Assembly (NCBI RefSeq): GCF_900101615.1
Contig: NZ_FMZX01000010.1
Span: forward strand, 1 to 64,000
Length of the DNA stretch: 64,000 nucleotides
DNA from: Belnapia rosea
Lineage (GTDB): Bacteria > Pseudomonadota > Alphaproteobacteria > Acetobacterales > Acetobacteraceae
Direction: 5' to 3'
The position numbers were made by a program, and so were the translations under genes. The notes beneath the pieces were generated by a model, which was not told where the DNA came from, searched no databases, and was given only the letters and a program-made list of their open reading frames with translations. Below, in pieces: positions 39,217 through 48,582 of this stretch (position 1 is the stretch's first letter; each line of letters begins with the position of its first letter).

Positions 39217-42200
39217 CTACTCCGCCGCCATCGCCACCGCTGGCTGCGTCACCGCAGCCTCCAGCTCCGCCATCCGCGCCCGCGTCGCCGCAACATTGCG
39301 GGCCTTGATATGGCCATAGCCCTTGATGCCCGCCGCCGCCTCGGCCCAGGCGCAGATGCGCGCATGGGTCTCGGGCGAGAGCAGCGCCAGCAGCCGCTCC
39401 ACGCCAGCGCGGTACTCGCCGGGCAGGGCGCGCTCCATCCGGCGCTCCTCGGTGCGGCCGAACGGGTCGAGCGGGGTGCCGCGCAGCAGCTTGCCGTGGC
39501 GCAGCAGGCGCATGGCCGAGAGCATCCAGGGGCCGAAGGCCATCTTGCGCGGCTGGCCGGTCACCGGGTCGGTCTTGGCGAGGATCGGCGGCGCGAGGTT
39601 GAGCTCGATCCGCTGCGTGCCGGTGAAGTGGCTGGCGAGCTGCGCCTGCCATTCCGGCAGGTGGTGCAGCCGGGCGACCTCGTACTCGTCCTTGTAGGCC
39701 ATCAGCCGGTAGAGCTGGGTGGCGACGGCCCGCGTCAGCCGCTCCTCGCCCGGCACTGCGCGCGCCTCGGCGGCACGGACCTTGGCGACGAAATCGGCGT
39801 AGCCGCGGGCATAGCCGGCGCTCTGATAGGCGGTGAGCTCGGCCACGCGCCGGGCCACGAGAGCGTCCAGCGTCTCGTCCTCCGGCATCACCGGGGCGGG
39901 CGGCGCCAGCGCCGCGGCCCGGCCGAGGGCGAAGGCGGCCTTGTTGCGCTCGATCTGCGCCCCGTTCAGCTCCAGCGCCCGGTTGATCGCCTCGGCCGAG
40001 AGCGGCACCAGGCCGCGCTGGAAGGCAATGCCGAGCAGCCAGACATTGAGGTAGATGAGGTCGCCGAAGGCTTCCTCCACCACCTGCACGCCAGGGACGG
40101 TGACCACCTCTCGGCAGGCCTTCCGCACGCTCTCGAGCATGGCGGGCCGGTCATAGCGGGTGGAGGTGTCGAGCACGAATTGCGCGGTCGGCTGCAGGTC
40201 GGCGTTCAGCACGGCCACCGTGCGGTCTGCGCCCAGCAGCGGCCGCGCCGTCCGCCCCTGTGCCACCACCATGTCGGCCGAGAGCAGCAGGTCCGCCTGG
40301 CCCATGCCGATGCGTGGCGCCTCGATGCTCTCCGGCGGCGCACCGGCCCGGCCGATGCGGAGCTGGGCGAAGACGCCGCCGCCCTTCTGGGCGAGGCCCA
40401 GCATCTCGACCGAGCGCACCGGCCGGCCTTCCAGATGGCCCGCCATGCCGAGGATGGCCGAGAGAGCCGTCACGCCCTGCCCGCCGACACCGGCCAGCAG
40501 GATGTTCCAGGCCGGCTCGCCCTCGCGCGGCTCGGCCGCCACCGGCTCCGGCGGCTCCTCGCCCAGCGTCGGTACCGGCCTCTTCACCGGCTCGGCGCCG
40601 ACCAGGGTGACGAAGGAGGGGCAGAAGCCCTCGACGCAGGAGAGATCCTGGTTGCAGGCGCTCTGGTCGATCTGCCGCTTGCGGCCGAATTCGGTCTCGA
40701 TCGGCTCCACCGCAAGGCAGTTGGAGGTGCGGGAGCAGTCGCCGCAATCCTCGCAGACGCGCGGGTTTATCGCCACGCGCTTCAGCGCCACGGCCTGGGT
40801 GCCGCGCTTGCGCTTGCGGCGGCGCTCCGTCGCGCATTGCTGGTCGTAGATGAGGACGGAGACGCCCGGCACCTCGCGCAGCTCCCGCTGCACCACATCC
40901 AGCTCGCTCCGATGGCGGTAGGTGATGCCCCGCGGCATCCGCGCATCGCCCTGGTGCCGCTCCGGATCGTCGGAGACGAGGACGATCTTCTGCACGCCCT
41001 CGGCCGCCATCTGCGCCGCGATCTCCGGCACGCCGAGCTCGCCTTCCGGCGTCTGCCCGCCGGTCATGGCGACGGCGCTGTTCACCAGGATCTTGTAGGT
41101 GATGTTCGCCCCCGCCGCGATCGACTGGCGGATGGCAAGGCTGCCGGAATGGGCATAGGTGCCGTCGCCGAGATTGGCGAACATGTGTTTCTCGGTGACG
41201 AAGGGCGCCATGCCGAGCCAGGGCATGCCTTCGCCACCCATATGGGTCAGCAGGTCCGTATTGCGGTCCATGTAGATGGCCAGCGTGTGGCAGCCGATGC
41301 CAGCCATGGCGTGGCTGCCCTCCGGCACCCGCGTCGAGGTGTTGTGCGGGCAGCCCGGGCAGAAATGCGGTGTGCGGTCATGCACCGGCGGCAGGGCGAG
41401 GTTGGCCAGCCCATCCAGCTCGGCGATCCGCGCCTTGAGTTGCTCGGTGCGGAGGGCCTCCGGCAGCCTTGCATGCAGCGCCCGCAGCACGGCGCCGGTA
41501 TCGAGCTCCGTCAGGTCGGAGAGCAGGCGCCGTCCCTGCTCGTCGGTCTTGCCGACGATCCGCGGCCTGCGGGGCTCATGATAGAGCGCGTCGCGGAGCT
41601 GCGGCTCGAGCACCGGGCGACGGTCCTCGACCACCAGCACCTCCTCGAGGCCCCGGGCGAATTCCCGGGCGGCGATGCCATCCAGCGGCCAGGCCAGCCC
41701 GACCTTCCAGATGCGCAGCCCCGCCATCCGCGCCAGCTCATCGGTGATGCCGGCATCGCGCAGTGCCTGGCGCAGGGTCGCATAACCCTTGCCGCGGGCG
41801 GCGATGCCGAAGCGGGCCTGCGGGCTGTCCAGCACGATGGGGTTCAGCCCGTTCATCCGGGCGAAGGCCAGCGCCGCCGGCAGCTTCACCTGCCGCAGCC
41901 GCTGCTCCTGCGGGATGGCATGGTCGCGGAGGCGGATATGCACGCCGTCCGGCGGGAAGGTGAAATCGGGCGTGACGCTGGAATAGGCCGCCGGATCGAC
42001 CAGCACGGAGGCGGAGCCATCCATCGTCTCGGCAACGCATTTCATGCCGACCCAGAGGCCGGCGAAGCGCGACATGTCGATGGCCCTCAGGCCGAAATCC
42101 AGGATCTCATGCACGCCGGCCGGGTCGAGCACCGGCATCTCGACATCCATGAAGCTGATCTCGCAGCCCGAGGTGATGGTCGAGGACTTGCAGGAGGGGT

Positions 42201-42648
42201 CGTCGCCGGCCAGCGCCAGCACGCCGCCCCGCGGCGCGGTGCCGGCGCTGTTGGCATGCCGCAGCACGTCGCCCGAGCGGTCCACGCCCGGGCCCTTGCC
42301 GTACCAGATGCCGAAGACCCCATCGACCGTCTGGTTGCCGTAGAGCGCCACCTGCTGGCTGCCCCAGACGGCGGTCGCCGCCAGATCCTCGTTCAGCCCG
42401 GGGCGGACGACGATATTGGCTTCGGCCAGCCGCTTGGCCTGCTTCATCAGCTGCAGGTCGTAGGTGCCGAGGGGGGAGCCGCGATAGCCGCTGATATAGC
42501 CGCCGGTATTCCACCCCAGTGCCCGGTCCAGCTGGTGGCGCATCAGCGGCAGCCGGACCAGCGCCTGGATGCCGGTCAGCAGCAGGGTCTCGCCTGATTT
42601 GTCCCAGCGGTCGTCGAGCGTCGCTTCGGGGCGTTGAATGCTGCCCAT
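39217..42648 (-). CDS. indolepyruvate ferredoxin oxidoreductase, fused alpha-beta
   Basis: A 1143-residue protein joining both subunits. The ThDP-binding IorA-like part (about 20-620) has GYISGYRGSPLGTYD and GIGCHTLAIYMDR...GDGTYAHSGSLAIRQ. A Cys-rich segment follows at about 628-670 (CEDCGDCSRTSNC, CNQDLSCVEGFCPS). The gamma/IorB-like part starts at about 715 (LLAGVGGQGVTALSAIL). It decarboxylates aryl- or branched-chain 2-oxoacids to acyl-CoA using ferredoxin. Aerobic bacteria carry such fused forms. ATG 42648 has GGGAGA upstream; the frame to 42885 is unsupported. Confidence 0.92.
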   Translation of the reverse strand: MGSIQRPEATLDDRWDKSGETLLLTGIQALVRLPLMRHQLDRALGWNTGGYISGYRGSPLGTYDLQLMKQAKRLAEANIVVRPGLNEDLAATAVWGSQQVALYGNQTVDGVFGIWYGKGPGVDRSGDVLRHANSAGTAPRGGVLALAGDDPSCKSSTITSGCEISFMDVEMPVLDPAGVHEILDFGLRAIDMSRFAGLWVGMKCVAETMDGSASVLVDPAAYSSVTPDFTFPPDGVHIRLRDHAIPQEQRLRQVKLPAALAFARMNGLNPIVLDSPQARFGIAARGKGYATLRQALRDAGITDELARMAGLRIWKVGLAWPLDGIAAREFARGLEEVLVVEDRRPVLEPQLRDALYHEPRRPRIVGKTDEQGRRLLSDLTELDTGAVLRALHARLPEALRTEQLKARIAELDGLANLALPPVHDRTPHFCPGCPHNTSTRVPEGSHAMAGIGCHTLAIYMDRNTDLLTHMGGEGMPWLGMAPFVTEKHMFANLGDGTYAHSGSLAIRQSIAAGANITYKILVNSAVAMTGGQTPEGELGVPEIAAQMAAEGVQKIVLVSDDPERHQGDARMPRGITYRHRSELDVVQRELREVPGVSVLIYDQQCATERRRKRKRGTQAVALKRVAINPRVCEDCGDCSRTSNCLAVEPIETEFGRKRQIDQSACNQDLSCVEGFCPSFVTLVGAEPVKRPVPTLGEEPPEPVAAEPREGEPAWNILLAGVGGQGVTALSAILGMAGHLEGRPVRSVEMLGLAQKGGGVFAQLRIGRAGAPPESIEAPRIGMGQADLLLSADMVVAQGRTARPLLGADRTVAVLNADLQPTAQFVLDTSTRYDRPAMLESVRKACREVVTVPGVQVVEEAFGDLIYLNVWLLGIAFQRGLVPLSAEAINRALELNGAQIERNKAAFALGRAAALAPPAPVMPEDETLDALVARRVAELTAYQSAGYARGYADFVAKVRAAEARAVPGEERLTRAVATQLYRLMAYKDEYEVARLHHLPEWQAQLASHFTGTQRIELNLAPPILAKTDPVTGQPRKMAFGPWMLSAMRLLRHGKLLRGTPLDPFGRTEERRMERALPGEYRAGVERLLALLSPETHARICAWAEAAAGIKGYGHIKARNVAATRARMAELEAAVTQPAVAMAAE

Positions 42649-42799
42649 GGTCCGTCTCCCGCTTCGTTGCCCTGGAATGTCGGGCGGTCCCGGCCCCGGG
42701 GCAATCCCCCGGGCGCGACCTTTCAGCATGGAAGGATGAACCGCTCCCGCCGGGGTTTCTTTCCGTTTTTCATGCTGCACCGCCGAACAGGCGGCAGGA

Positions 42800-44122
42800 T
42801 CATCTGCGATGCGCGGCAGCGGGATGCGGGGCGGCCAGCCGGGGCCCGGCGCCGAACAGCCGCTCCCGGTAGGTTCCCTCGCCATGGCCGCGCTTATAGG
42901 CGCCGCGCTCCTGCAGGGCCGGGACCAGGAGGTCCACCACCGCCTCGATCCCCTCGGGCATCACGGTGCGGGCGAGGTTGAAGCCATCCACATCCGCCGC
43001 CTCCGCGAAGCCGATCAGCGCCTCGGCCACCTCCGCCGCGCTGCCGACGATCGGGCGCTGCCGGCTGCCGAGGACGAACTGGTCGACCAGCTGCCGCTTG
43101 GTCCAGCCGGGGCCGAAGACCCGGCGCATGGCCTCGACATTGGAGCTGATGGCGTCCGTCGCGGCCACCTCGATCGGCTCATCCATCCCGAAGCGATCGA
43201 AATCGATGCCGAGCGAGGCCGCGGCATGGGCCAGCGCCCCCTCGACGCTGGCATGGCGGCGGTACTCGGCAAGCAGATCCTCCGCCTCCGCCCGGGTCCG
43301 CCCGACGATCAGCGTGGCGCCGGCGAAGATGCGGATCGGCCGCGGCGCCGCCCGGGCCCGGAGGTCGGCGGTGAGCCGGGCGATATCCGCCGGCCGGCCG
43401 TAATTCACGAAGACGCACTCGGCATGCCGCGCCGCAAAGGCCCGGCCCCGGTCGGACGCCCCCGCCTGGTAGAGCACGGGCGTCCGCTGCGGCGAAGGCT
43501 CGACGAGGAAGGGCCCGCCGCCCGCCACGTCCCGCACCCGCGCCGGATCGGCATAGAGGCCTGCTGCCCGGTCCCGCAGCACCGCATCATCCGCCCAGGA
43601 GCCCTCCCACAAGGCATAGACGCGGTCCATGAAAGCCTCGGCCGCCGCGTAGCGGTCGTCATGCGCCATCTGCTTCGGCAGGCCCATGGCCCGCGCCGCG
43701 CTGTCGAGATAGCCGGTGACGATGTTCCAGCCGATCCGCCCACGGGTCAGGTGATCGAGCGTCGCCATCCGCCGGGCGAAGAGCGGCGGCGCCTCATAGG
43801 TCAGGTTGCAGGTAACGCCGAAGCCGAGATGCCGGGTCACGGCCGCCATGGCCGGCACCAGCAGCAGCGGGTCGAGCAGCGGGATCTGCACCGCGTTGCG
43901 GATGGCGGCATCCGGCCTGCCGCCGAGCACGTCGTAGACGCCGACCACATCGGCGAGGAACAACCCGTCGAAGAGCCCCCGCTCCAGCGTCCGGGCCAGG
44001 TCCATCCAATAATCGAGGCTGGCATACTCCACCGACCGGTCGCGGGGGTGGGTCCACATCCCCTGCTGGATGTGGCCGATGCAGGCCATGTCGAAGGCGT
44101 TGAGGCGGATTTCACGCGGCAT
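42800..44122 (-). CDS. LLM-class FMN-dependent monooxygenase, NtaA/SnaA/DszA family
   Basis: A 440-residue luciferase-like monooxygenase of the NtaA group: LNAFDMACIGHIQQGMWTHP, LERGLFDGLFLADVVGVYD, HLTRGRIGWNIVTGYLDSAARAMG and PVLYQAGASDRGRAFAARHAECVFV. It uses FMNH2 from a separate reductase to oxidise C-N or C-S substrates such as chelators or organosulfur compounds. Start ATG 44122. It is divergent from an Lrp-type regulator with starts only 22 bp apart, so that regulator probably controls it. The real substrate is unknown. Confidence 0.9.
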   Translation of the reverse strand: MPREIRLNAFDMACIGHIQQGMWTHPRDRSVEYASLDYWMDLARTLERGLFDGLFLADVVGVYDVLGGRPDAAIRNAVQIPLLDPLLLVPAMAAVTRHLGFGVTCNLTYEAPPLFARRMATLDHLTRGRIGWNIVTGYLDSAARAMGLPKQMAHDDRYAAAEAFMDRVYALWEGSWADDAVLRDRAAGLYADPARVRDVAGGGPFLVEPSPQRTPVLYQAGASDRGRAFAARHAECVFVNYGRPADIARLTADLRARAAPRPIRIFAGATLIVGRTRAEAEDLLAEYRRHASVEGALAHAAASLGIDFDRFGMDEPIEVAATDAISSNVEAMRRVFGPGWTKRQLVDQFVLGSRQRPIVGSAAEVAEALIGFAEAADVDGFNLARTVMPEGIEAVVDLLVPALQERGAYKRGHGEGTYRERLFGAGPRLAAPHPAAAHRR

Positions 44123-44144
44123 GGCTGCCGGCTTAGCATGCCGC

Positions 44145-44597
44145 ATGGACGCCATCGACCGCCGCATCCTCCGTGCCCTCCACCGCAACGCCCGGCTCAC
44201 CAATGCCGAGCTGGCGGAGGAGGTCGGCCTGTCCCCCTCGCCGTGCTGGACGCGGGTGAAGCGGCTGGAACAGGCCGGCGTCATCAAGGGCTATGTCGCG
44301 ATCCTCGACCAGGCGGCGCTCGGCCTGCCGGACACGGTCATCATCGAGGTGATGATGGAGCGGCACGACGAGGAGAGCCTGCGCCGCTTCGAACAGGCGG
44401 TGACCGAGATGCCGGAGGTGGTGGAGGCCTGGCTCGTCACCGGGGAATACGACTACGTTATCAAGGCGACCGTCGGCGGCACCGCGGGCTATGAGCGCCT
44501 GCTGCGGGAGAAGCTCTACCGCCTGCCCGGCATCCGCCATACCCGCAGCAGCTTCACCCTCCGCAACCTGAAGCAGGTCTGGACCCCCACGCCCTGA
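44145..44597 (+). CDS. Lrp/AsnC-family transcriptional regulator
   Basis: 150 residues: N-terminal helix-turn-helix (DAIDRRILRALHRNARLTNAELAEEVGLSPSPCWTRVKRLEQAGVIKGY) and C-terminal ligand-binding RAM/ACT-like domain (about 65-145; VTGEYDYVIKATVG). It resembles regulators answering to amino acids. Divergent from the monooxygenase gene with a 22-bp gap, so the two promoters overlap and autoregulation is likely. The Bug gene follows on its strand after 64 bp. Confidence 0.93.
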   Translation: MDAIDRRILRALHRNARLTNAELAEEVGLSPSPCWTRVKRLEQAGVIKGYVAILDQAALGLPDTVIIEVMMERHDEESLRRFEQAVTEMPEVVEAWLVTGEYDYVIKATVGGTAGYERLLREKLYRLPGIRHTRSSFTLRNLKQVWTPTP

Positions 44598-44661
44598 CGC
44601 GCGAATTGGGCGCCGTGCGCAACGGTGCTAGCCTCCCGGCCAACATGCCCGGGGAATCGCC

Positions 44662-45627
44662 ATGCCTGCTCGCCGCCACCTGTTGCTCGCCATGCCCGCC
44701 CTGCTGGCGGCGCCCGCCATCGCCCAGACGGCCTTCGACCACACCATCCGCGTCATCGTCCCCTTCGCCCCGGGCGGCACCAGCGACATCCTCGCCCGCA
44801 TCCTGGCGCCGGAGCTGACGAAGCAGCTCGGCCAGTCGGTGGTGGTGGAGAACCGCCCCGGCGCCGCCGGCAATCTCGGCGCCGATGCAGTGGCGAAGGC
44901 GGCGCCGGACGGCCACACCATCCTCCTGATCGATGCCGGCATCCTTGCCACCGCCCCCAGCCTGTTCAGCCGCCTGCCCTTCGATGTCCGGCGGGACCTC
45001 GCGCCGGCCACCATGCTCATCTACGCCCCCTATATCCTCGCCGTGCATCCGAGCCTGCCGGCCAGGAATGCCGCCGAGCTGGTCGCCTATGCCAAGGCCA
45101 ATCCCGGCCGGGTGAACGTGGCCCATTCCGGCATCGGCGCGGCGAACCACCTGACGGCGCTGATGCTGGCGCAGCAATGGGGAACGGAGCCTGTCTTCGT
45201 TCCCTATCGGGGCGGGGCGGCGGCGCTCTCGGCGGCGGCAAGCGGCGAGGCGAACCTCATCATCAACGGCGCCACCGCCACCCAGCCCTTCGTGCAGAAT
45301 GGCACGCTGCGCGGCATCGCCGTCTCCGGCGCGCACCGGCTGGCGGCCTTCCCGGACTTGCCGACCTTCCGCGAGCTGGGATGGCCCGCCACCGACAGCG
45401 GCACCTGGCAGGGCGTGCTGCTGCCGGGCGCGACGCCGGCACCGATGATCGCCCGCTGGGACGAGGTGCTGCGGGCGGTGCTGGCCCAGCCCGAGGTCAC
45501 CCGCCGCATCGCCGATCTGGGCGGCGAGGTGCGGGCCGAGGGCCCCGCCGCCTTCCGCGGCTGGCTGGAGAGCGAGACCGAAAGCTGGGGCCGCATCATC
45601 CGCGCCAACAACGTGAAGCTGGATTGA
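44662..45627 (+). CDS. Bug-family solute-binding protein (second)
   Basis: 321 residues with a signal peptide (MPARRHLLLAMPALLAAPAIAQ) and the Bug/TctC pattern IRVIVPFAPGGTSDILARILAPEL, VVENRPGAAGNLGADAVAKAAPDG, FVPYRGGAAALSAAASGEANL. It captures a carboxylated or amide ligand in the periplasm. GGGGAA precedes the ATG. Located after the Lrp gene and near the monooxygenase, it might deliver the same kind of substrate; no cognate membrane subunits are present. Confidence 0.92.
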   Translation: MPARRHLLLAMPALLAAPAIAQTAFDHTIRVIVPFAPGGTSDILARILAPELTKQLGQSVVVENRPGAAGNLGADAVAKAAPDGHTILLIDAGILATAPSLFSRLPFDVRRDLAPATMLIYAPYILAVHPSLPARNAAELVAYAKANPGRVNVAHSGIGAANHLTALMLAQQWGTEPVFVPYRGGAAALSAAASGEANLIINGATATQPFVQNGTLRGIAVSGAHRLAAFPDLPTFRELGWPATDSGTWQGVLLPGATPAPMIARWDEVLRAVLAQPEVTRRIADLGGEVRAEGPAAFRGWLESETESWGRIIRANNVKLD

Positions 45628-45714
45628 GCATGTGCTCTGGGGGTTGCCCTGGGGCCCGGCTTTCGGCACAGCCTCCCCGGCCCAGCCGCAACCGGACCTG
45701 ACAGGCCCCCCTGG

Positions 45715-46230
45715 ATGCCCGAAATTCCTGAATCCCTGCTGGCGCGCCTCGCCGCGCTCGGCATCGAGACCACCACCACCGACCACGCCCCGGTCTTCAC
45801 CGTGGCGGAGAGCCAGGCCTTGCGCGGCAGCCTGCCCGGCGGCCACAGCAAGAACCTCTTCCTCCGCCCGGCCAAATCCGGCCCTGGCCCGCATCTGCTG
45901 GCGGTGCTGGAGGAGGACCGCAAGATATCGGTCAATGCGCTCGCCCGCGCCGCGGGCGCCGGCCGTGTCGAGATGGCCCCGACCGAGGATCTCCGGCGGC
46001 TGCTCGGCGTCGAGCCCGGCTCGGTGACACCCTTCGGCATGGTCAATGCCCCGCCCGGCGCGGTACGGATCGTGCTGGATGCCGGGCTGCTCCGTGACCA
46101 CCCTTGGGTGCATTTCCACCCGCTGGTGAACAGCAAGACCACGGCGATCCGCCCGGCCGACCTGCTGCGCTTCCTTGAAAGCCTTGGCCACCGGCCGGAG
46201 CTGCTGGAACTGCCCGCGCCAGGCGCGTGA
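45715..46230 (+). CDS. YbaK/ProX-type aminoacyl-tRNA deacylase
   Basis: 171 residues of the PrdX/ProXp-ala group: LGIETTTTDHAPVFTVAESQALRGSLPGGHSKNLFLRPAK, then VTPFGMVNAPPGAVRIVLDAGLLRD and VHFHPLVNSKTTAIRPADLLRFL. These free-standing enzymes clear Ala-tRNA(Pro) made by prolyl-tRNA synthetase. The conserved Lys in HSKNLFLR and the VHFHPL..N motif are present. It lies on one strand with cnoX and the following small genes, starting 87 bp after the Bug gene. Confidence 0.9.
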   Translation: MPEIPESLLARLAALGIETTTTDHAPVFTVAESQALRGSLPGGHSKNLFLRPAKSGPGPHLLAVLEEDRKISVNALARAAGAGRVEMAPTEDLRRLLGVEPGSVTPFGMVNAPPGAVRIVLDAGLLRDHPWVHFHPLVNSKTTAIRPADLLRFLESLGHRPELLELPAPGA

Positions 46231-46327
46231 TTATTGAAACCCGCCCCGAACGGGTACCATCTGCGCTCCGCCCATTGCCGTCGCGCCGGACCGGCGCATC
46301 TATGAGCCATACCGAGGAATACCTGCC

Positions 46328-47278
46328 ATGGACGTCATCTTCGACCCGAACCGTCAGGCCTCCCCTACCGGAGCCCCGGCCGGCGGCGCCGACCTCATCA
46401 TGGATGGCGACCAGAAGACCTTCATGAAGGATGTGGTCGAGGCCAGCCGCCAAACTCCCATCCTGGTCGATTTCTGGGCGACCTGGTGCGGCCCCTGCAA
46501 GACGCTGACGCCGACCATCGAGAAGGTGGTGCGCGCCGCTGGCGGCCGGGTGAAGCTGGTCAAGATCGACATCGACAAGAACCGCGCCCTCGTCCAGCAG
46601 CTCACCCAGCTCGGCCTGCCGCTGCAGAGCGTGCCGACGGTTGCCGCCTTCTGGCAGGGCCAGATCGCCGACCTGTTCCAGGGCGCGCTGCCCGAGGGAG
46701 AGATCAAGCGCTTCGTTGAAGGCCTGTTGAAGCTCGCCGGCGGCCAGATGCCCTCGGCCGACCTGCTGGCCGAGGCCAAGGCCGCCGCCGAGGAGGGCGA
46801 CCACCAGACGGCCCTCCAGCTCTATGGCGCCCTGGTGCAGGAGGAGCCCGAGAACCCGGAGGCCTTCGCCGGCGTCGCCCGCAGCCTGATGGAGCTGGGC
46901 GAGGAGGAGCAGGCGCTGCAGGTGCTCGAGAACCTGCCGCCGAAGATCGCCGAGCATGCCGCCATCGCCTCCGTCCGCAGCACGCTGGAACTGGCCGCCG
47001 AAGGCCGGCGCGCCCGCGAGAAGACCGCCGAATTCGAGGAGCGCCTCGCCGCCGACCCGAACGACCATGAGGCCCGGATCGAGCTGGCGGTTGCTCTCAA
47101 CGCCGCCGGGGACCGCGCCGGGGCCGCCGATGCGCTGCTCGAATCCTTCCGCCGCGACCGCGCCTGGAACGACGAGGCAGCGCGCAAGCAGCTGCTCAAG
47201 TTCTTCGAGGCCTGGGGCTTCGCCGATCCGGCAACCGTGGCGGGCCGGCGCAAGCTCTCCTCGCTGCTGTTCCGCTAG
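46328..47278 (+). CDS. cnoX: CnoX/YbbN-type thioredoxin-fold co-chaperone
   Basis: 316 residues: thioredoxin domain (about 25-135) with active site WCGPC, Cys54 and Cys57, followed by a TPR-like helical domain (about 145-290). The E. coli homologue has an SxxC site without redox activity; alphaproteobacterial forms such as that of Caulobacter keep CxxC, as here, so this one should reduce substrates as well as hand them to GroEL/DnaK after hypochlorous stress. GAGGAA precedes the ATG. It heads a run of four small genes with short gaps. Confidence 0.92.
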   Translation: MDVIFDPNRQASPTGAPAGGADLIMDGDQKTFMKDVVEASRQTPILVDFWATWCGPCKTLTPTIEKVVRAAGGRVKLVKIDIDKNRALVQQLTQLGLPLQSVPTVAAFWQGQIADLFQGALPEGEIKRFVEGLLKLAGGQMPSADLLAEAKAAAEEGDHQTALQLYGALVQEEPENPEAFAGVARSLMELGEEEQALQVLENLPPKIAEHAAIASVRSTLELAAEGRRAREKTAEFEERLAADPNDHEARIELAVALNAAGDRAGAADALLESFRRDRAWNDEAARKQLLKFFEAWGFADPATVAGRRKLSSLLFR

Positions 47279-47288
47279 CGCCCGCTTC

Positions 47289-47963
47289 GTGGCAGCCCCC
47301 CCGATCGAGCCAGGCGCGCTTCCGGCCGAGATCGCGGTCTTCCCGCTCTCGGGTGCCTTGCTGCTGCCCGAGGGACGGCTGCCGCTGAACATCTTCGAGG
47401 CACGCTACCTGGCGATGACCCAGGACAGCATGGCCGCCGGACGCATGTTCGGCATGATCCAGCCCGACCCGGCCGCCCCGCGCGGGGAGACCGGGCCGGG
47501 CCTCTACCGCACCGGCTGCCTCGGCCGCCTGACCTCCTTCGCGGAGACCGAGGATGGGCGCTTCCTCATCACGCTGACCGGCATGATCCGCTTCCGCGTG
47601 GTGGAGGAACTCGAGATGCGCCGCGGCTATCGCCGGCTGCGCGCCGATTACAGCCCCTTCCTGGCCGATCTCGACACCAAGGCCCCGCCGCCGGCGGTGG
47701 ACCGCCCGGCCCTGCTCGCCGCCCTCCGCCCCTATTTCCAGGCGCGCGGCATCGAGGCGAATTGGGAGGCGGTGGAACAGACCACCGATGCCGCGCTGGT
47801 GCTGACCCTCGCCATGGTCTGCCCCTTCGAGGTGCCGGAGAAGCAGGCCCTGCTGGAGGCCGCGACGCCCGCGGACCGCGCCGCGATGTTGATCGCCTTG
47901 CTCCAGATGGGCGCCCATGGCACGGCATCCGGCGATGCGCCGCCACGCCCGCGGCCCAGTTGA
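47289..47963 (+). CDS. Lon-protease-substrate-binding-domain protein
   Basis: 224 residues corresponding to the Lon N-terminal (LAN/PUA-like) domain without ATPase or protease: [35 protein letters not shown], then [28 protein letters not shown], and helical [27 protein letters not shown]. Start GTG 47289, 10 bp after cnoX. Stand-alone copies next to YbbN/CnoX and Trm112 are common in alphaproteobacteria. Function not established; proteostasis is likely from context. Confidence 0.88.
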   Translation: MAAPPIEPGALPAEIAVFPLSGALLLPEGRLPLNIFEARYLAMTQDSMAAGRMFGMIQPDPAAPRGETGPGLYRTGCLGRLTSFAETEDGRFLITLTGMIRFRVVEELEMRRGYRRLRADYSPFLADLDTKAPPPAVDRPALLAALRPYFQARGIEANWEAVEQTTDAALVLTLAMVCPFEVPEKQALLEAATPADRAAMLIALLQMGAHGTASGDAPPRPRPS

Positions 47964-47974
47964 AGGACGACGCC

Positions 47975-48187
47975 ATGAGCCAGACCGCGACCGAAGCCCC
48001 CAGCCCGGCTCCCGCCGAGGTGGATCCTGCCTTGCTGGAGATCCTGGTCTGCCCGCTGACCAAGGGCCCGCTGCGCTACGACCGCGCTGCCGGCGAATTG
48101 GTGAGCGAGCAGGCCCGCCTCGCCTATCCGATCCGTGATGGCATCCCGATCATGCTGCCGGACGAGGCCCGCCGGCTCGACGACTGA
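47975..48187 (+). CDS. Trm112/UPF0434-family small protein
   Basis: 70 residues. [51 protein letters not shown] is the Trm112-like domain, with the first Cys of the zinc pair in VCPLTK but no second CxxC, as in many bacterial members. The eukaryotic homologue activates methyltransferases; the bacterial role is unclear. It lies 11 bp after the Lon-domain gene and 8 bp before the DUF971 gene. Confidence 0.92.
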   Translation: MSQTATEAPSPAPAEVDPALLEILVCPLTKGPLRYDRAAGELVSEQARLAYPIRDGIPIMLPDEARRLDD

Positions 48188-48195
48188 CGGGCGCC

Positions 48196-48567
48196 GTGCC
48201 GACCCCGACCGAGATCCGCCTCAAGCGCGCCGAGCGCCTGCTCGAGGTGGCCTTCGACGATGGCAGCCGCTTCCGCCTGCCGGCCGAATACCTCCGTGTC
48301 GAAAGCCCATCGGCCGAGGTGCAGGGGCATGGGCCGGGGCAGAAGGTACTGGTCTCCGGCCGGCGGGAGGTCGGCATCCTGCGGCTGGAGCCGGTTGGCC
48401 ACTATGCCATCCGGATCGCCTTCGACGACCTGCATGACAGCGGCATCTACTCCTGGGACTACCTCCATCGCCTCGGCACCGAGCAGGCCGAGCGCTGGGC
48501 GGCCTATGAGCAGGCGCTGGCCGAGAAGGGGTTGAGCCGGGACCCGCCCCGCCGCCGCGGCGGCTGA
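48196..48567 (+). CDS. DUF971 (GBBH-like) domain protein
   Basis: 123 residues, start GTG 48196. The domain reads EIRLKRAERLLEVAFDDGSRFRLPAEYLRVESPSAEVQGHG, then GRREVGILRLEPVGHYAIRIAFDDLHDSGIYSWDYLHRL, the DUF971/gamma-butyrobetaine-hydroxylase N-terminal-like fold. It is often found beside mrp/apbC, and a role near Fe-S assembly has been suggested; here mrp is elsewhere. It is the last gene of the cnoX run and converges with the patatin gene. Confidence 0.9.
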   Translation: MPTPTEIRLKRAERLLEVAFDDGSRFRLPAEYLRVESPSAEVQGHGPGQKVLVSGRREVGILRLEPVGHYAIRIAFDDLHDSGIYSWDYLHRLGTEQAERWAAYEQALAEKGLSRDPPRRRGG

Positions 48568-48582
48568 GCCCCGGGCCCGGGG

